Shown here: piece after piece, positions 11,646 through 24,109 of the stretch
How the letters are laid out: each line of letters opens with the position of its first letter
Numbering within the stretch: the stretch's first letter is position 1
From: Omphiscola glabra
Lineage: Eukaryota; Mollusca; Gastropoda; Lymnaeidae
DNA length: 64,000 nt
Reading direction: 5' to 3'
Assembly: GCA_964017045.1 (NCBI GenBank)
Contig: OZ024811.1
Span: 16,948,312-17,012,311 of the forward strand
The notes under the pieces: generated by a model
What the model was told of the DNA's origin: nothing
Databases searched by the model: none
The model's input: the letters and a program-made list of their open reading frames with translations, nothing else
Position numbers and translations under genes: made by a program

Positions 11646-12480
11646 TTATGTATTTAAAATATTAAATTATATTTTATTTTAATTTTTTTTTTAAATATTA
11701 TTTTAACATGAAAGAAAGAACTCTGAAACAATTCTTTAAATATTCATTTTCTTACCTTAGACTATAAATGGTCTTCTCGGAAAATCATTTTCTATATCAC
11801 ATGCTATGGATGTTAGTCCTTTTGCCGCAAATTTCTGAACGCTCACGAGAGAAGTCTCATGTGTGGGCTGTAGTGCTCAGTGAAACTACAGAATTAGGTG
11901 TCCCTACTTATACACCCTTGTTCATCACCAAACTTCTTAGGTGGTCCAAGAATGTTCTCTATCAACACATTCCTGACCCCTATCATTTCCAGTCAATTAG
12001 GAATTTCCACCGTTAACCCCAAATTATCAATGCCTTCTAATTTCAGGTCAATTAGGAATTTCCGTCGTTAAGCCCAAAGTATCAATGCCTTCCCAAAACT
12101 ACAGCAAGTTAAGTCCTTCCTATAAGTTACCTTAACAATGGAGCTCTGTCCTGTACCCCCGCCCCAGTCATTCGTGACATATACGTTACCCTAACAATGG
12201 AGCTATCTCCTGTACCCCCGCCCCAGCAACAGTCACCCTGTGACACCTGGCTTGATCAGTTTTCTCTGTGGCTTGCCTAATATACTCATCAAATGTCAAG
12301 AAAGTATATTTTGTATTGTTTTCCCCCAACTAATTTATCGAGGGTACCAAGTGGCATGTATAGCAAAATCTTTCATCATCTAAGTACAATGACTTTCCAC
12401 AAGGTGCTCGTAATCATGTGGAGAGTGAGTGGCACAAACATGCTCAGGAGGATGCTACAGTATTCTTGGGCATCATTAGG
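11646..12480. other. No gene seen; two short tandem duplications
   Basis: Contains a roughly 55-bp duplication around TCAATTAGGAATTTCC (about 11990-12100) and a roughly 60-bp duplication around AACAATGGAGCT and CTGTACCCCCGCCCCAG (about 12125-12230). The open frame at 11768-12016 has no recognisable domain. Confidence 0.5.
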
Positions 12481-12489
12481 AATCCAGAC

Positions 12490-12620
12490 AAGACATATCC
12501 CAAATCAGACAGACAAGTCCAGACCGACATATCATAATTCAGATAGACAAGTCCAGACCAACATATCCCAAGTCAGGTAGAGAAGTCCAGACCGACATAT
12601 CCTAAGTCAGATAGACAACT
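12490..12620. repeat. 33-bp minisatellite, 4 copies
   Basis: Units of AGACAAGTCCAGACCGACAT followed by ATCCTAAGTCAGAT, about four diverged copies. Confidence 0.85.
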
Positions 12621-12759
12621 CTATTTCTAATAAGATTTTAGAAAATCGAAATAAAATGATGCCTATAATATCCACAATCATTTTCCGCGACACACACTTC
12701 ATCGCACTTCGTGATAAAAATAGCGAATGTGGAAATGTACATGATCGGTATCAGCCTTA

Positions 12760-12896
12760 GGGCCGGTTCACACGATCAAATTTTCCTTCAAGCATTTGAT
12801 GCAATTCGTGTATGAAGCCTTGTCGCAACGTTCAAATTACTATTTGATCCAATTCCCTAAAAAAAAAAAAGAAACCTTGCACAAAATAGTGCGTAA
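12760..12896. mobile_element. Harbinger-like MITE, truncated copy
   Basis: Starts GGGCCGGTTCACACGATCAA just after TTA and aligns, in opposite orientation, with the element at 1054-1226 up to the AGTGCGT motif at 12896. The second terminus is missing. Confidence 0.75.
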
Positions 12897-13132
12897 ACTA
12901 TATGTAAAAAAAGTTACTACTTCGTGAACAGTATTTCGCTGACGACGCCGCCTAAGCGTGTCACACAGAAGAAGGTCATGGGTTAGTCAATCGCCTTGCC
13001 CAAGCATGCTAAGAGTTGGGACTGACCATTAGTCTACATAAGACAAATCTCATGATGCAAGATGCATTGTCTCGACAAAACATAAATATTGAGGGCCATA
13101 ATCTGTCAGTAATATATATATACATATAAATA

Positions 13133-13278
13133 CAGACCTGTTTACTCTTACGATTTTGGCGTACAATGTACGATTTTGTGGTGTAAACATTATATATTAT
13201 ATAAACTGTATGTTTATTTTTTTTACTATTAAGATAAGGTATTGTACGATTTTAAGAGTTTGAGGTTAAACAGGTCTG
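13133..13278. mobile_element. Tc1/mariner-like MITE
   Basis: 146-bp element with terminal inverted repeats CAGACCTGTTTA and TAAACAGGTCTG. These extend imperfectly inward through GTACGATTTT motifs. It is flanked by TA on both sides (13131-13132 and 13279-13280). No coding capacity. Superfamily inferred from the TA duplication. Confidence 0.65.
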
Positions 13279-13400
13279 TATATATATATATATATACGTA
13301 TGTATGTATGTATGTATGTACGTATGTACGTATGTATGTACGTATGTATGTATGTATATATGTGTGTATGTGTTTATGTGTGTATGTATGTAGCCATGTG
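13279..13400. repeat. (GTAT)n-type microsatellite
   Basis: TA/GTAT/GTAC tetranucleotide run abutting the right end of the mariner-like MITE. It may have expanded from the target site. Confidence 0.9.
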
Positions 13401-13640
13401 GTGTGTGATTTGATCAGTTCAGTTTTGAATGTATTAAAAAACAAGATGCTGTCTTGAGACGAATAACTTTTTTCTGTTCTTATGGTGTGGTGCAGATAAG
13501 TTCATTAACACCAACTACGTTATACGTATTTATACATCACATAATATGTTTTCCTCTTTAGCCGGCTACATTGTAGTTTTACTTTCTTTTAACCACACCA
13601 GGTGAGTGTTCAAATATAATAATTTAGAGTTAAGGAATAG

Positions 13641-13707
13641 ACATCTCTCTTTCTCTATCTTTCTCTCACTCTCTGTTAATTTTCTCTGTTTATCTAACTC
13701 TATTTCC

Positions 13708-13790
<83 letters not shown>

Positions 13791-13802
13791 CATATAAATA
13801 TA
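13641..13802. repeat. (TC)n then (TA)n microsatellite
   Basis: Pyrimidine tract of TCTCTC units passing directly into a long TATATA run. Tyr-Ile and Glu-Arg frames over it are artefacts. Confidence 0.95.
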
Positions 13803-13927
13803 TATCAACTATTTACTTTATCCATGATGTCTCTCTAATTAAAATGCATTATCGTCTATCATTCGTTTCGAAATATATTTAAAGACAATAGAAAATATAA
13901 ATGCTTTTATATATATATATATATATA

Positions 13928-13933
13928 TTTATT
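13928..13933 (-). promoter_or_regulatory. Candidate polyadenylation signal of Kazal-2
   Basis: AATAAA on the minus strand about 180 nt beyond the Kazal-2 stop, at the edge of an AT run. Plausible but in low-complexity sequence. Confidence 0.4.
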
Positions 13934-14114
13934 ATGCAGTTTAAACGGTCAAACAAATACATATGGTTCTGTGTATTTTTAGTGTACAACCAGAAAGGAC
14001 TTCAAGATGGTCGCTGGTCATGAAGACATCGGCCACGGTGTTACATGCGTTTTTGGTTGTACTTCGTCAGAATCCGTTTGCTGCCTTGACGACACGTCAT
14101 CATGCAGGCTGTTG

Positions 14115-14710
14115 CTATGGTGATGCGATAGACGACGGGGATGTCTCGCTCTGCGAACTTGACGGTTGCACCGAGGGACCTGAGTTCGTCAAAGCCACCG
14201 TTGTCGCGACCACGCATTCTCCACTGTGCGCGACGGTCGGCCTCTCCTCTTTAGGTCTCCGACATGTTTCAGCATTCATTACGCATCGAGTGGGGTAAGT
14301 GACACCGTCGCTCCCACATACGGGATTGTATTCCAAAGTGCAAGCCTGGGGGCACTCGTCGTTCTGCGCCGGTTCTCCGCACCGACCGTCTCGGACTTTT
14401 GTGACGGGATCAAGTGACCGATAGCAGTTTCCGTTTTTCAGTTCACACTCGTTGGGGTAGGTTTCGCCGTTGTCGCCACACACCGGACGCAGAATTTTAG
14501 CACACGGCTTTAGACATGGGGTTTCGGCGTCGCAGGCTCTGTGTTTAACAATCTCAAGTTCTCCCGTCCGGCAGTTGGCGACCCCAAAGAAGCACTCATT
14601 ATCGTAAGTGACACCGTCACTGCCGCAAACTGGTCGGGACAGCTTGGGGCACCTTCTTGCACAGTTTCTCCCTGGTGAACTATATAGACTGGGCGCAGCT
14701 GTACTAACAC
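14115..14710 (-). CDS. Kazal-2 last exon: three-domain Kazal inhibitor
   Basis: The acceptor AAAATTACAG precedes 14710. Joined in phase 1 to the signal exon 15432-15372 it gives a 218-residue secreted protein ending at TAG 14117-14115. Three consecutive Kazal domains each have six cysteines and the C-G-(S/D)-(D/N)-G-x-T-Y core: CPKLSRPVCGSDGVTYDNEC; CAKILRPVCGDNGETYPNEC; CTLEYNPVCGSDGVTYPTRC. Predicted P1 residues (second after Cys2) are Lys, Lys and Leu, suggesting two trypsin-directed heads and one chymotrypsin/elastase/subtilisin-directed head. A short Ser/Thr-rich tail follows. The open frame continues 5' of the acceptor into intron repeats, so its in-frame Met codon there is not the real start. 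Plus-strand frames over this exon are shadows. Confidence 0.92.
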
Positions 14711-15371
14711 CTGTAATTTTAAATGTAAAGTCAAACTGTACTGTTAACATCGACACTGAATGAAGGTTTAGCTGTAATGTTAACTGCAATGTTGGCTGCA
14801 ATGTTGGCTGCAATGTTCACTGCAATGTCAGCCGTATGTTAGCTGTAGTGTTAGATATAATTAAAGCTGTAGTTTTAGCGTTAATGATAAACTGTCATGT
14901 TAGCTGTGTTATAGTTTTTAGTGTTAAAAGTCGTATAAGGTGTTCTGTTAACTTTAACTGAAAAGTAAAGACAAAGTTAACACAGAAAGATAAGCTGTAA
15001 ATTTAGATAGAATGTTAACTAAAACGTTGATTGTAATGTCATCTGTAGAGATAGTTGTAAAATACTTTCGGTATTCGTCAATGCACGTTTGTCTTTCTGA
15101 CATACAATTAAGAGCATATAAGAACTGTTTGATTCATTTTTTTCTAAATACAAAAATTTAGAGAAATGAAACATAAATATGAGAAAGTTTACGACTTAAT
15201 ATAAATTTTTGCTTTCATCAAATATTCTCATAACTAGTTTTTGCAAAAGCAAACATAATTTCTATTTAATTTGATCCCTAGTGGTCTTTTCACATCTTGT
15301 TGCATCTTGTCTCGTCTATATTATCTTACGAGGAAAGTTTTAATGAACTCAAATCAGATTCCCCAACTCAC
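14711..15371 (-). other. Kazal-2 intron
   Basis: Phase-1 intron of 661 bp. Its 3' half (about 14740-14900) carries imperfect short repeats of the type CTGCAATGTTGG and TTAGCTGTA. The remainder is AT-rich with no other feature. Confidence 0.75.
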
Positions 15372-15432
15372 CGCAGAGTGAACCACCCAGACAGATCAGC
15401 AGCATCGAGAATACTGGATTTAAAGACATCAT
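15372..15432 (-). CDS. Kazal-2 signal-peptide exon
   Basis: Tandem ATGATG at 15432, coding to G|GTGAGT (intron from 15371), phase 1. It encodes MMSLNPVFSMLLICLGGSLC, sharing FSMLLICLGGS with Kazal-1. A good acceptor, ACATTCCGCAG, ends at 15442, only 9 nt before the ATG, so the 5' UTR is split. Either Met codon could be used. Confidence 0.88.
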
Positions 15433-15444
15433 GGTATTCACCTG

Positions 15445-18400
15445 CGGAATGTGAAGCAACAGGTTAACAGTGTACCCTTAGATTTATCAATGTATGTGCA
15501 CGGACGTTTTATAACCATACATCACAAGGCCACGCCTTTGTGTCCGCGTAGAGGGGAAGTGCTTTCCAAACTGGTTCATGTTGCTGACACACGCTCTAGG
15601 CGTAAACCATTTCGCAGACGCTCTAAGCCAGTTTTACCTTTATACCCTTGATTTGAACTGACCAATTTTAAGACATATCTGTACAAATACAAGTACAGTG
15701 TAATACAGTGATGTTTTATTGATGACACATGATATATGAATATGCCTATTTAATATTTCGAATGAGTACTGAAGACAGAAGCCCAACGCTGAAACCACCG
15801 TTTTCACAGATCATTGGCAGGTTTCGAAAGTATGCAATTTCGACTCATCTCTCTTCTTCATTATAAGTGAAAAACAATTCCATCAGCCCGCTCAAAGAAA
15901 TGGATTTCTCATCCAAACTTCGCCTTAGATTTCGACATAATTGAAAATAAGAATGAACTTTATCATGGAGCTGTTATCACATTTTAGGCCCCACTTAGCT
16001 CTTATGGAATATTTTTTTTTTCAATTTCAAATCACCATATTGTCTCCGAATCCCGTATCGCAAAATTGATATGCTAAAGATTGTTTGTATCGTTTTTCTT
16101 GCAGGCTGATGTTTATTTTTTTACTAATGTTGAAACGTGGAATCCAGCTATGTCAGTTAGGAACAGAGTTTGCTTTAAATCACATAACAAAAATACATTT
16201 AGCTTGTTTTCCTAAAATAAAGTTAGGTATAATTTATTTCAATTCGTTTACTCGACAATCTCCCGAGCTCACTTGGGCATACACAGTTCTTTGTGTCAAA
16301 CCAGATTTCAAACTTTGAATTCATTTTTTTCATGAATATTAGCAAATTAATATTGGCTGAAGAGGTCTGATTTTGATATAATTTACCATTTGCATCACTT
16401 GGTCAGAAATGCTTCGACATTTATTTACAGCGGGTTTTTGTGTGTGTATGTTTGTATGGCTTGTTTTCGGGTGACACACCTACAACCTGCAGGCAACCCA
16501 CTCAGCCCTAGAAGCTATACATATCAGGTAAAAATGACATACTGACAAAATCAGAAAGTGGGGGATTTCTCATTTGATATAAGTAAAATACTTAAAGGTT
16601 GAAAACAAACATCGCATGCAGTGCATATCATCCTTAGAATCATTAAACTGAAAATGACTTTTTTTACACAGTCTCGTTTTAAAATTTTAAGCAAAAACAA
16701 TGCCATGGAAGAGCCTGAAATAGAACGCCATTTTCCGAAAACAGTATTTAATGCGCATATTTTGTATTGAAATTGACCTTTTTTGAGTAGTTTGAACATA
16801 GCGTCAGCCGTGGGCACCCCTTCTCATGGCCTTCTATTGCTAATACTTTGCAATTTAAAATGCATATACAGGCTTTCTGTGACTATACCTGTCAGCAATA
16901 TGCATACATCTAGATGTGATTTCTGTTTGTATTTTTATTTTAACGATTATTTAAAAACTGTCCACAAAACTCTTTTTTTTTTTAAATTTTGAATTTCACA
17001 TCCCCTCTACAATATTCATAAGATTTGGAGGTCGCTTTGGATAAGCCAGACGAAAGACCAATTTGGCGTTAAGTACAAAGTTTTTCAAAATAAATCCTGT
17101 CATCCATGTAGTAGAATGTATGGTTGTGTTCAAGGGATTTCTTGACATGTCTTTCACGGTATAAAGTCATCAAAGCTGATGTATCTTATAAAATTAGTAG
17201 AAATATGGTAACTCTTCAACGCCAAATTTATTGATCATAAATGTGGTTCTATAAACATATTTTGAATATGAAACTAGGGTATAATGTGTATATTTAAAAA
17301 TTAGCAACATTTGTGCATACCATTTTTTTGTGGTCACATGGTATTATTATTATATTACTTTTAACATGAGATTGTATATTGTTCTGCAGCCATAATTGAT
17401 ATTATTGATGTATTTGGAAGAATATGAGAGTAACTTTTGTAGTTCCAGTTTGTTTGTCATACCACCTGATGGTTATGAAACTGAATGATACAGTGATGAT
17501 GAATATAAAATATACAATATCCATTATCTTTCTGAAAGGCTATTTTAGGATCAAGCTGAAGACCATGCTTTGCGACCAGCTCGTGATATAAAAACATAAT
17601 AAATGGTCACGATGATTAAAAAAGAGTCTTACAAGTCAGGCATACAAAGTATGGGAAGCAATGGAAGGGTATCTGCCTTGGACTCGTCTAACTTAAACCA
17701 ACAAACGGCTGCCAGAGGTTTTCTCAGGGTGAAAAATGTTTTTTTTTAAAAAGTAACATATTGTGTAGCATTGTGAAAACTTGATTTTTTAGAAATTTTA
17801 GAGCGTTTTACAAACAAAGACACCAACATGTCAATGTGAATTAGCCACTAAATAGGAAGGATTACAACGGGTATTTAGGAGGAGTCGACGGAATGGTTGA
17901 GAGTAGTGAAAGCTGCCGTGTCTACATGCGCACTAAGAATTGAACAGTCAGCTTCTTGCTTTTTATTCAATTTTTCCATTAACTGCCGGCTGTATCAACA
18001 GACACGAGTATATCATACTAGCCACTGGATCTTATCCTATTCACTATAGGAATTTTCGCTGCACATTTTTACAAGTACTCACGCTGCTTGCTAAAAAAGT
18101 GTGTGTGGTGTGGGATGGCGGGGCTGTTCAATTAGAGAATTCTAAGAAGCTCTATGAAAGAATATCAAAAGCAATACGTTTATGACAAGAAAGTGCATAC
18201 CAATGTTGCTAACTAAACTCAAATTAGATGCGTCCAATGAGACAAGATGACCACGAAGAAGTTTTACAAATGCTGTGTCAAAGTCCTTGCAAACTGCTTC
18301 GAAACCTATCGTTGTATACAAATCGTGTTTGCCCACTGTCCCAACGAATGAACGCTATCAATTCTTTTCACGAATTCCTCAGAATGGAATAAATGAGTTG

Positions 18401-18690
18401 AGGACATGAAAATAGGAAGGAAAAATAACTGTTTTAAAGTCATTTTTAATAAAAATATTTTCTTCCGAATTAATTTGGGCAAAAATAAGTTAATGTAAAA
18501 CATCAATTAATAAGACGTCCAACTGATCTATCATCTTCAAATGAAACTAAAAACAGTAATTTAAAAAAAAAAAGATGACGATGCAACGTGTAATAAGGAT
18601 ATATTTTTATTTTTACATTCGTTTTAACATTATAAACAGTTTTATATTTTATTAAAATTTTTTAAATGTTACTTTATTTGTTAAAAACTC
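15445..18690. other. Likely 5' intron of Kazal-2; no coding exon seen
   Basis: About 3.2 kb of AT-rich sequence without tandem repeats or recognised elements. If the distal exon near 18693 is real, all of this is Kazal-2 intron. Small open frames (for example 16085-16318 and 17940-18185) have no domain or splice support. Confidence 0.45.
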
Positions 18691-18692
18691 AC

Positions 18693-18754
18693 CTGTATCA
18701 ATGCAGAGTTCTTAATGAAGGTAGATCATCAAAACAAAGAAACTTGTTTATATA
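18693..18754 (-). promoter_or_regulatory. Candidate Kazal-2 promoter and non-coding first exon
   Basis: Minus strand TATATAAA at 18754-18747, then about 50 nt ending GATACAG|GTGAGT (junction 18693/18692), a strong donor. The spacing suits a TATA-driven start near 18722 and a short 5' UTR exon spliced to the acceptor at 15442. An alternative strong donor, GGTCAG|GTGAGTAAGT, lies at 19557/19556. RNA evidence is needed to choose. Confidence 0.4.
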
Positions 18755-18799
18755 TATATATGCGAGGAACGGACCCTAATAAATATATGAGTATATTTG

Positions 18800-19690
18800 C
18801 GGTGTACATAGAAACATTGCACAACGTTATATTTATTACAGGATGTTGCGACAACCTGAAAAGATTATGGGATTCACACTAAATCCAAAAAAAAAACCAA
18901 CAGATTAGCCAATTCCTCTGGTAACAAGTCGTTCATGCAAAGTTATCTTACTGTCTCATCCGCAAGTCTAATAATATGGATAACACCAGGGGCGTTGTCA
19001 GTTGTTGTTTTTTTTATAAAGATGTGCATTTGAATGTTAAGTAAGTAAGGTGTGTTTTGAATACATGCTTAACTTCAGTAAATAAATTCAATGAAGAAAC
19101 TTATATCGATTTTAACAGAGAGTGGACCCGAAGGGTGAGGAGTATTCAACAGCAAAACACACATCTTTATAGACGCCACTAAATCAAAATAAATCTCAAA
19201 ATAAAATACATTATTCAATGATTGGTATCTTCGTGAGGATTTATTTAATTATTTTTTTACTTGACTTAACGACCGGTTATTAATCAAACCGTTGATCAAA
19301 CACACAGATGATATCACTGAACCATTGCCTGATGTAAAGTCTGAAAGGTCTAATATAAAAAATAAATAATTCCGATACGGCAAGTAAGATAGTGACCTTC
19401 GCATTAAATGGCACGGCTAGACGCATTCATAGGTTGGAAAATATCGAGGCTTCAGTGGTTCATTTGAAATTACTCTGATTTAAATAACCTTCTACATAGA
19501 GGGACTACTAGTCTAGAGAAATATCACGCAGTTCGATCTCTACAACACTTACTCACCTGACCTAAATTTTACTTGACGAAATGACGAATACACCGACATC
19601 CACTGTACCGAATAATTCATTCTCCACCTCATCATTACACACGTGACTTTGACTACGAATGAAGGCTACAACAAGTGGCAAGTGCTAGAA
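18800..19690. other. No gene seen
   Basis: AT-rich, unique-looking sequence. The only notable site is the strong minus-strand donor motif at 19551-19557 mentioned for Kazal-2. Confidence 0.45.
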
Positions 19691-19694
19691 ATAG

Positions 19695-20110
19695 CTTTGG
19701 CACCGAGGGAACACTTCACTAAATGGCCAAGGGGATCACTTCACTAACTGGCCACATGGACCACTTCACTAAAAGGCCAGAGAGACCACTTCACCAAATG
19801 GCCACATGGACAACTTCATTAAATGGCCACATAGACCACTTTACTAAATGGCCATATCGACCACTTCACTAAATGGACGAGGAAGAACTTCCCTAAATGG
19901 CCAGAGGGACCACTTCACTAAATTGTCATATCGACCACTTCCTTAAATGGCCACAGGGACCACATCACTAAAGGGCCACAGGGACCACTTCAGTAAATGG
20001 TGAGTGGGAATACTTCACAAAATGGCCAGAGGCACCACTTCACTAAATGGCCATATGGACAACTCCTTTAAATAGCCAAGAGACCACGTAAATAAATGGC
20101 CATAAAGCCA
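19695..20110. repeat. 26-bp minisatellite (CACTTCACTAAATGGCCA)
   Basis: About 15 diverged units of ACCACTTCACTAAATGGCCA plus a variable hexamer such as CATGGA or GAGGGA. Confidence 0.92.
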
Positions 20111-20139
20111 TAAGTGTATGACTTCAAAATATTTACTGC

Positions 20140-20620
20140 ACTAAATGACCACCATGTTATATACCACAAATTCACCAAATGACCATTGCGCCAAATAACA
20201 ACTACACAAAATGATGACTAAATCAAATGACTACTAAATCAAATGACCACTACAACAAATTTTCACTCCATCAAATGACAACTACACGAAATCACCATTA
20301 CACCAAAAACAGCTACACCAAATGACCACTGCACGAAATGACCACTACACGAAATCACCACTGCACGAAATGACCACTACATCAAATGACCACTACACCC
20401 AATGACCACTACACCCAATGACCACTACACCATATGACCACGTAATCAAACGTCCACTACACGAAATGACCACTACATCAAATGAACACTACATCAGAAT
20501 AAGCACTTAACTAAATGACACCAAAAATTATCTCTACTTAATAAGATGACTACTTCATCTAATGACTACTTGACAGAATAATTACTTCAAAAGATGACTA
20601 CTTCACCTTAAAACTACCTA
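20140..20620. repeat. 18-bp minisatellite (CAAATGACCACTACA)
   Basis: About 25 diverged units of ATGACCACTACACCAA. The shared ACTAAATG/CAAATGACC words suggest it derives from the adjacent 26-bp array by a change of unit. Confidence 0.88.
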
Positions 20621-20939
20621 ACAATAAGATTAATTTCACAAATTCATCACCGGTTACTTTAAACAAAGAGAGAACATTGAATTAGGCCATTCTTAAAAAC
20701 GTAGGTTTTACGTATAAATCCGTTAACAGCTTTGTAAAAATTATTTTATTTTAAATTAATATACTAATATACAATTCGCAGATTTATTTCACCAACTATT
20801 TCAGAAAACAAAAGACAATATGAAGCATCAAACAAGCTTGCGATTTTTCTTTAAAAATAAGTTCGTTTGGTGCATTTATATGGATTACTGTTTCGTGAAA
20901 TATGTGGCATCATATTTCCGTCATCTTTCCCTTAAAAAA

Positions 20940-21065
20940 AAAACAAGACAAAAACAACGTTTTGGGAGTTGGGAGATCGGTTGAAAATATGTTCCAAGTT
21001 TCAGCTCGATAGATTGACGGGACATGGGTCACTAAGGCGACCGGAGATTTTTGCACTAAACACTC
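20940..21065 (-). mobile_element. Interspersed repeat fragment (inverse of 22625-22735)
   Basis: Minus strand contains CTTAGTGACCCATGTCCCGT followed by CAATCTATCGAGCTGAAAC. This matches, with scattered changes, plus-strand sequence at about 22640-22682. A dispersed repeat of unknown class. Confidence 0.55.
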
Positions 21066-21225
21066 AAAAGGGAAGTTGATATAAAGAATTTTTTTGTAAA
21101 AAGACATCCTAATCAATAATTGCTTGACATTTGATTTTTTTGCGACAATCCTTCACTTCGCAACTTGTATTTGACGGAAATCTGGGGCAGAATTTTTCGA
21201 ACAACATTATATATTGCTGAAATCT

Positions 21226-21515
21226 GTCCGTTACAATTTGACGATGTTGTAGACCACGCAGGACGAAATCAACGAGGCCTATGCTTATTCTTTTAAGGAT
21301 TATAAGCTGGTTCGCCTCTCTCCACGCTGCTGGATAACCCAAGGGAATATCGCGGGGATTTTACAGTCTGGCACCAATGGCGTAGCAGGTGTCTTCGGAA
21401 TGTTTTATTGCGCACATATTATCCGCCTACGGGACTCCATCTCCGGGTTTGAAATCAGAGTTTCCTTCTCTTAGATGAGTTGCCGTCCAAGGTTAACGAA
21501 TCCCATCCCCCTCCC
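21226..21515 (-). mobile_element. tRNA-derived SINE, body fragment (copy 1)
   Basis: Homologous over about 290 bp to the copies at 22866-23240 and 56893-57213. Shared words include GGATTATAAGCTGGTT, CCATCTCCGGGTTTGAA and AGAGTTTCCTTCTCTTA. The tRNA-like head is absent, so this is a 5'-truncated copy in minus orientation. Confidence 0.72.
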
Positions 21516-21519
21516 CATA

Positions 21520-22860
21520 TACATATATATACACATCATTCAATAATGATAATCAATGCATTTTTTAACAAAACGTGATATTTAAAAGCTACCATTGAGC
21601 CTTCCAGTCTTTATGTTAGAGATCCTTTTAAGGACGTGTTGCCACTTGATATTCACCCCTACGGTCATATTCTTTTCCTAGGGCTTAATAATCATTATAT
21701 ATTAAATTTAAAGTGATAATCAGCACCCAGACCACGTCACAGTTCATTCACTTTTACTTACATACAGGACAAGAAAGATACGATTTTCAAAATGTGTACA
21801 AAGCTGGCGTGGATCTTTATCTTTTCTTTTTTTTTTTTAATCCGTAATATGAACTTCTGTTTTGTTCGTGGCTGGCTTGCAAATTCTTCGGAAGGCTACC
21901 TGACCCACTTACCGTCAAGCTCCAGTAACTTGATTATTACAAGACATCATGTGTGAGCATTTATAATAGTTTTTGATGTGTGGTGTTATTTTTTCTTAGC
22001 AATCATAATATTACCTACTTATCACTGGTTAAGAGGGAGAGGTAATTGCAGTGGAAATTGTACTTATGTAAAATATTCAGTGCAATCGCATGACGTATAA
22101 AATGTATTAAGATGTTAACGAGGTAATGATTGGAAGCTACAAGGATAATTATTTATGCGACGCTTGAAAGGTAATAATACAATGTTGAAAAGGTGATATA
22201 AAAGGCAATGATACAGTGCAAGAAATCATCATCAGTTCAGCTATTGCACATGTAGGGCCCCGGGCAGGTTCCACTACATCCTTCCATTCGTATCGAACCA
22301 TGGCTTTCAGCGTCAAAGCGCGGACCCACAGCTGTTGCAAGTCCGTCTCTAAATTTTGTGTCCCTCCCAGTCTTTGTCGACCGACGAGTCTTCTCCCTCT
22401 AGGTGTCTGCCTGTAGATGAATTTTGAACGAAGTAAGAAAGGCTTTTACAATGGAAATTAATGGTAAACAAGTGTCTCCTCTCTATTGTCTCTTCTGTAT
22501 CATGGATAAGACATTTCTCGCATGAACTATATTGCAAGAAATAATACTATTTATATCGTAATGTTAATATATTTGTGTCTTTGTTTTAAATCCGTTATTT
22601 TAACTTCGCATTTGTGTGTTTAGTGCTAAATCCACGGAGGGCTTAGTGACCCATATCTCGGCAATTTATCGAGTTGAAACCTAACACACAGACTCTTTGC
22701 CGATGACAAATCATTCTATCGTTTGCAGCCCCCACTCACCCCCACCCCTCACTTCCAGCCCCCAAAAATATCAGTTTTTTCGGGGTTTTTTTTTAAGGGG
22801 AAAAAGGAAGGAAATGTGAGGCCACTATATATAGTGGACATTTTTTTTTTTTGTTGGCGT
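21520..22860. other. No gene seen
   Basis: Includes the plus-oriented partner (about 22590-22735) of the interspersed repeat at 20940-21065 and a diverged relative at 21838-21945. The small frame at 22149-22416 is unsupported. Confidence 0.45.
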
Positions 22861-22865
22861 CCGTC

Positions 22866-23240
22866 CGTCACAGCGTGACGATGTGTGGAATTCGCAAGAG
22901 GAAATTCACAAGGCCTGGGATTATTCTTCTAGGATTATAAGCTGGTTTCCAACAGCAAATCGCCTCTCTCCACGCCGCTGGATAACCCCAAGCGAACATC
23001 ATCTGGATGATACAGCTTGACACCAGTGGCGTCGCAGGAGTTGTCGGAATGTTTCGTTGTACCAATGTTATCCGTCTACGTTGCTCCATCTCCGGGTTTG
23101 AATTCAGAGTTTCCTTCTCTTACATGAGTTGCCATCCAAAGTTAACGAGTCCCATCCACCCGGGGAGCTGGTGGTATTTTTTGCTTGAATGGGCTTTGGT
23201 GGGGATTGAACCCAAGACCATAAACTTGAGATTTGCTCAG
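22866..23240 (-). mobile_element. tRNA-derived SINE (copy 2)
   Basis: Minus strand carries a Pol III B-box-like GGTCTTGGGTTCAATCCCC at about 23204-23222, then the shared SINE body down to the CGTGACGATGTGTGGAATTC region. The A-box end is missing because an LTR sequence starts at about 23240. Confidence 0.75.
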
Positions 23241-23836
23241 AGAACCTTATGGTTTCTGTTCTCTGACTAATTTGTCTGGTTGATCACTGTGTACACTGTC
23301 TCTCGGACTGCACCAATTTGACAACTCAACGATGGTTATAGTCTTTGAACTTTTATTTGTCCCCTCCTTGGACTTCACCAACTCTCTCTCTCTGTTCTAC
23401 TCAACTCCGAATTTCCGGGTTCGTCTCTATCTCTTTCGTTCAGGGTTTATCTCGTCTGTTCTATACTCCTGTCAGGCGGATTTCTCCCGTCTATCCACTT
23501 TCCTGCCCGGCTGAGTTCTCCCTAGTCACGTCTAAATGTCCCTTTTATAAGTCTCACGTCCCTAAAGATTTCTTCCCAGGGCCCCAATCCCATTCCTAAT
23601 GTCTCACACCGCGTAATAGGTAATAAGCCAGCACCGCAACGGTCGTTCCGGCATTCTGACCCGCTTGACCCTTTGATCAGTTGGTCGGTATCCACCAGGT
23701 CCGGACTGATACAAAAATATGTTGTTAAGACCACCCGCCGCTTAATGGTCCATAATCGTTGGTCAGTTACCGTGATGTGGGATCCCCCCACCCCATGTAC
23801 TGCACAGGTCGACTATCAAGGTCTGAACACTCCACA
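23240..23836 (-). mobile_element. Degraded LTR, minus orientation
   Basis: Aligns, in opposite orientation, with the solo LTR at 49348-49797. On the minus strand it starts TGTGGAGTGTTCAGACC at 23836 and ends close to the SINE at about 23240. It carries TATAAAAGGGACA (about 23538-23550) and an AATAAAAG motif (about 23352-23359). It is about 150 bp longer than the other copy, mainly an insert at about 23600-23760. No internal gag or pol lies beside it. Confidence 0.72.
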
Positions 23837-24109
23837 ATATTAAATACTTTAGTTTGCTGAACTAATACGTATCCTAATATATCTTGTTCACCGAATCGCA
23901 CATAGGTTAAACTCGAGGCACGGCCCATAACTACTTTTAATCAATCAAAGTGTGTCTGTTTTGAGTAGTTGTTTTTTTTTATTTGGTAGACGTTAGTAGT
24001 CAACTTTGAAATTGGCAGTTTGATCAAACGTATTGTCAAAATTTCAGAAACTGAAATGATGGCTGCATACTGGCTCTAAACACATTTATCCTCATTTCAA
24101 ATACACAAT

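Noticed and set aside
11768..12016. 82-codon plus frame with a hydrophobic start
   Set aside because: No recognisable domain or donor site, and it runs into a local duplication.
13963..14417. Plus-strand frames over the Kazal-2 exon
   Set aside because: Shadows of a strongly supported minus-strand exon.
14726..14813. Upstream extension of the Kazal-2 frame beginning with Met and TLQ repeats
   Set aside because: It is intron sequence 5' of a good acceptor; the signal-peptide exon at 15432-15372 fits the phase exactly and matches Kazal-1.
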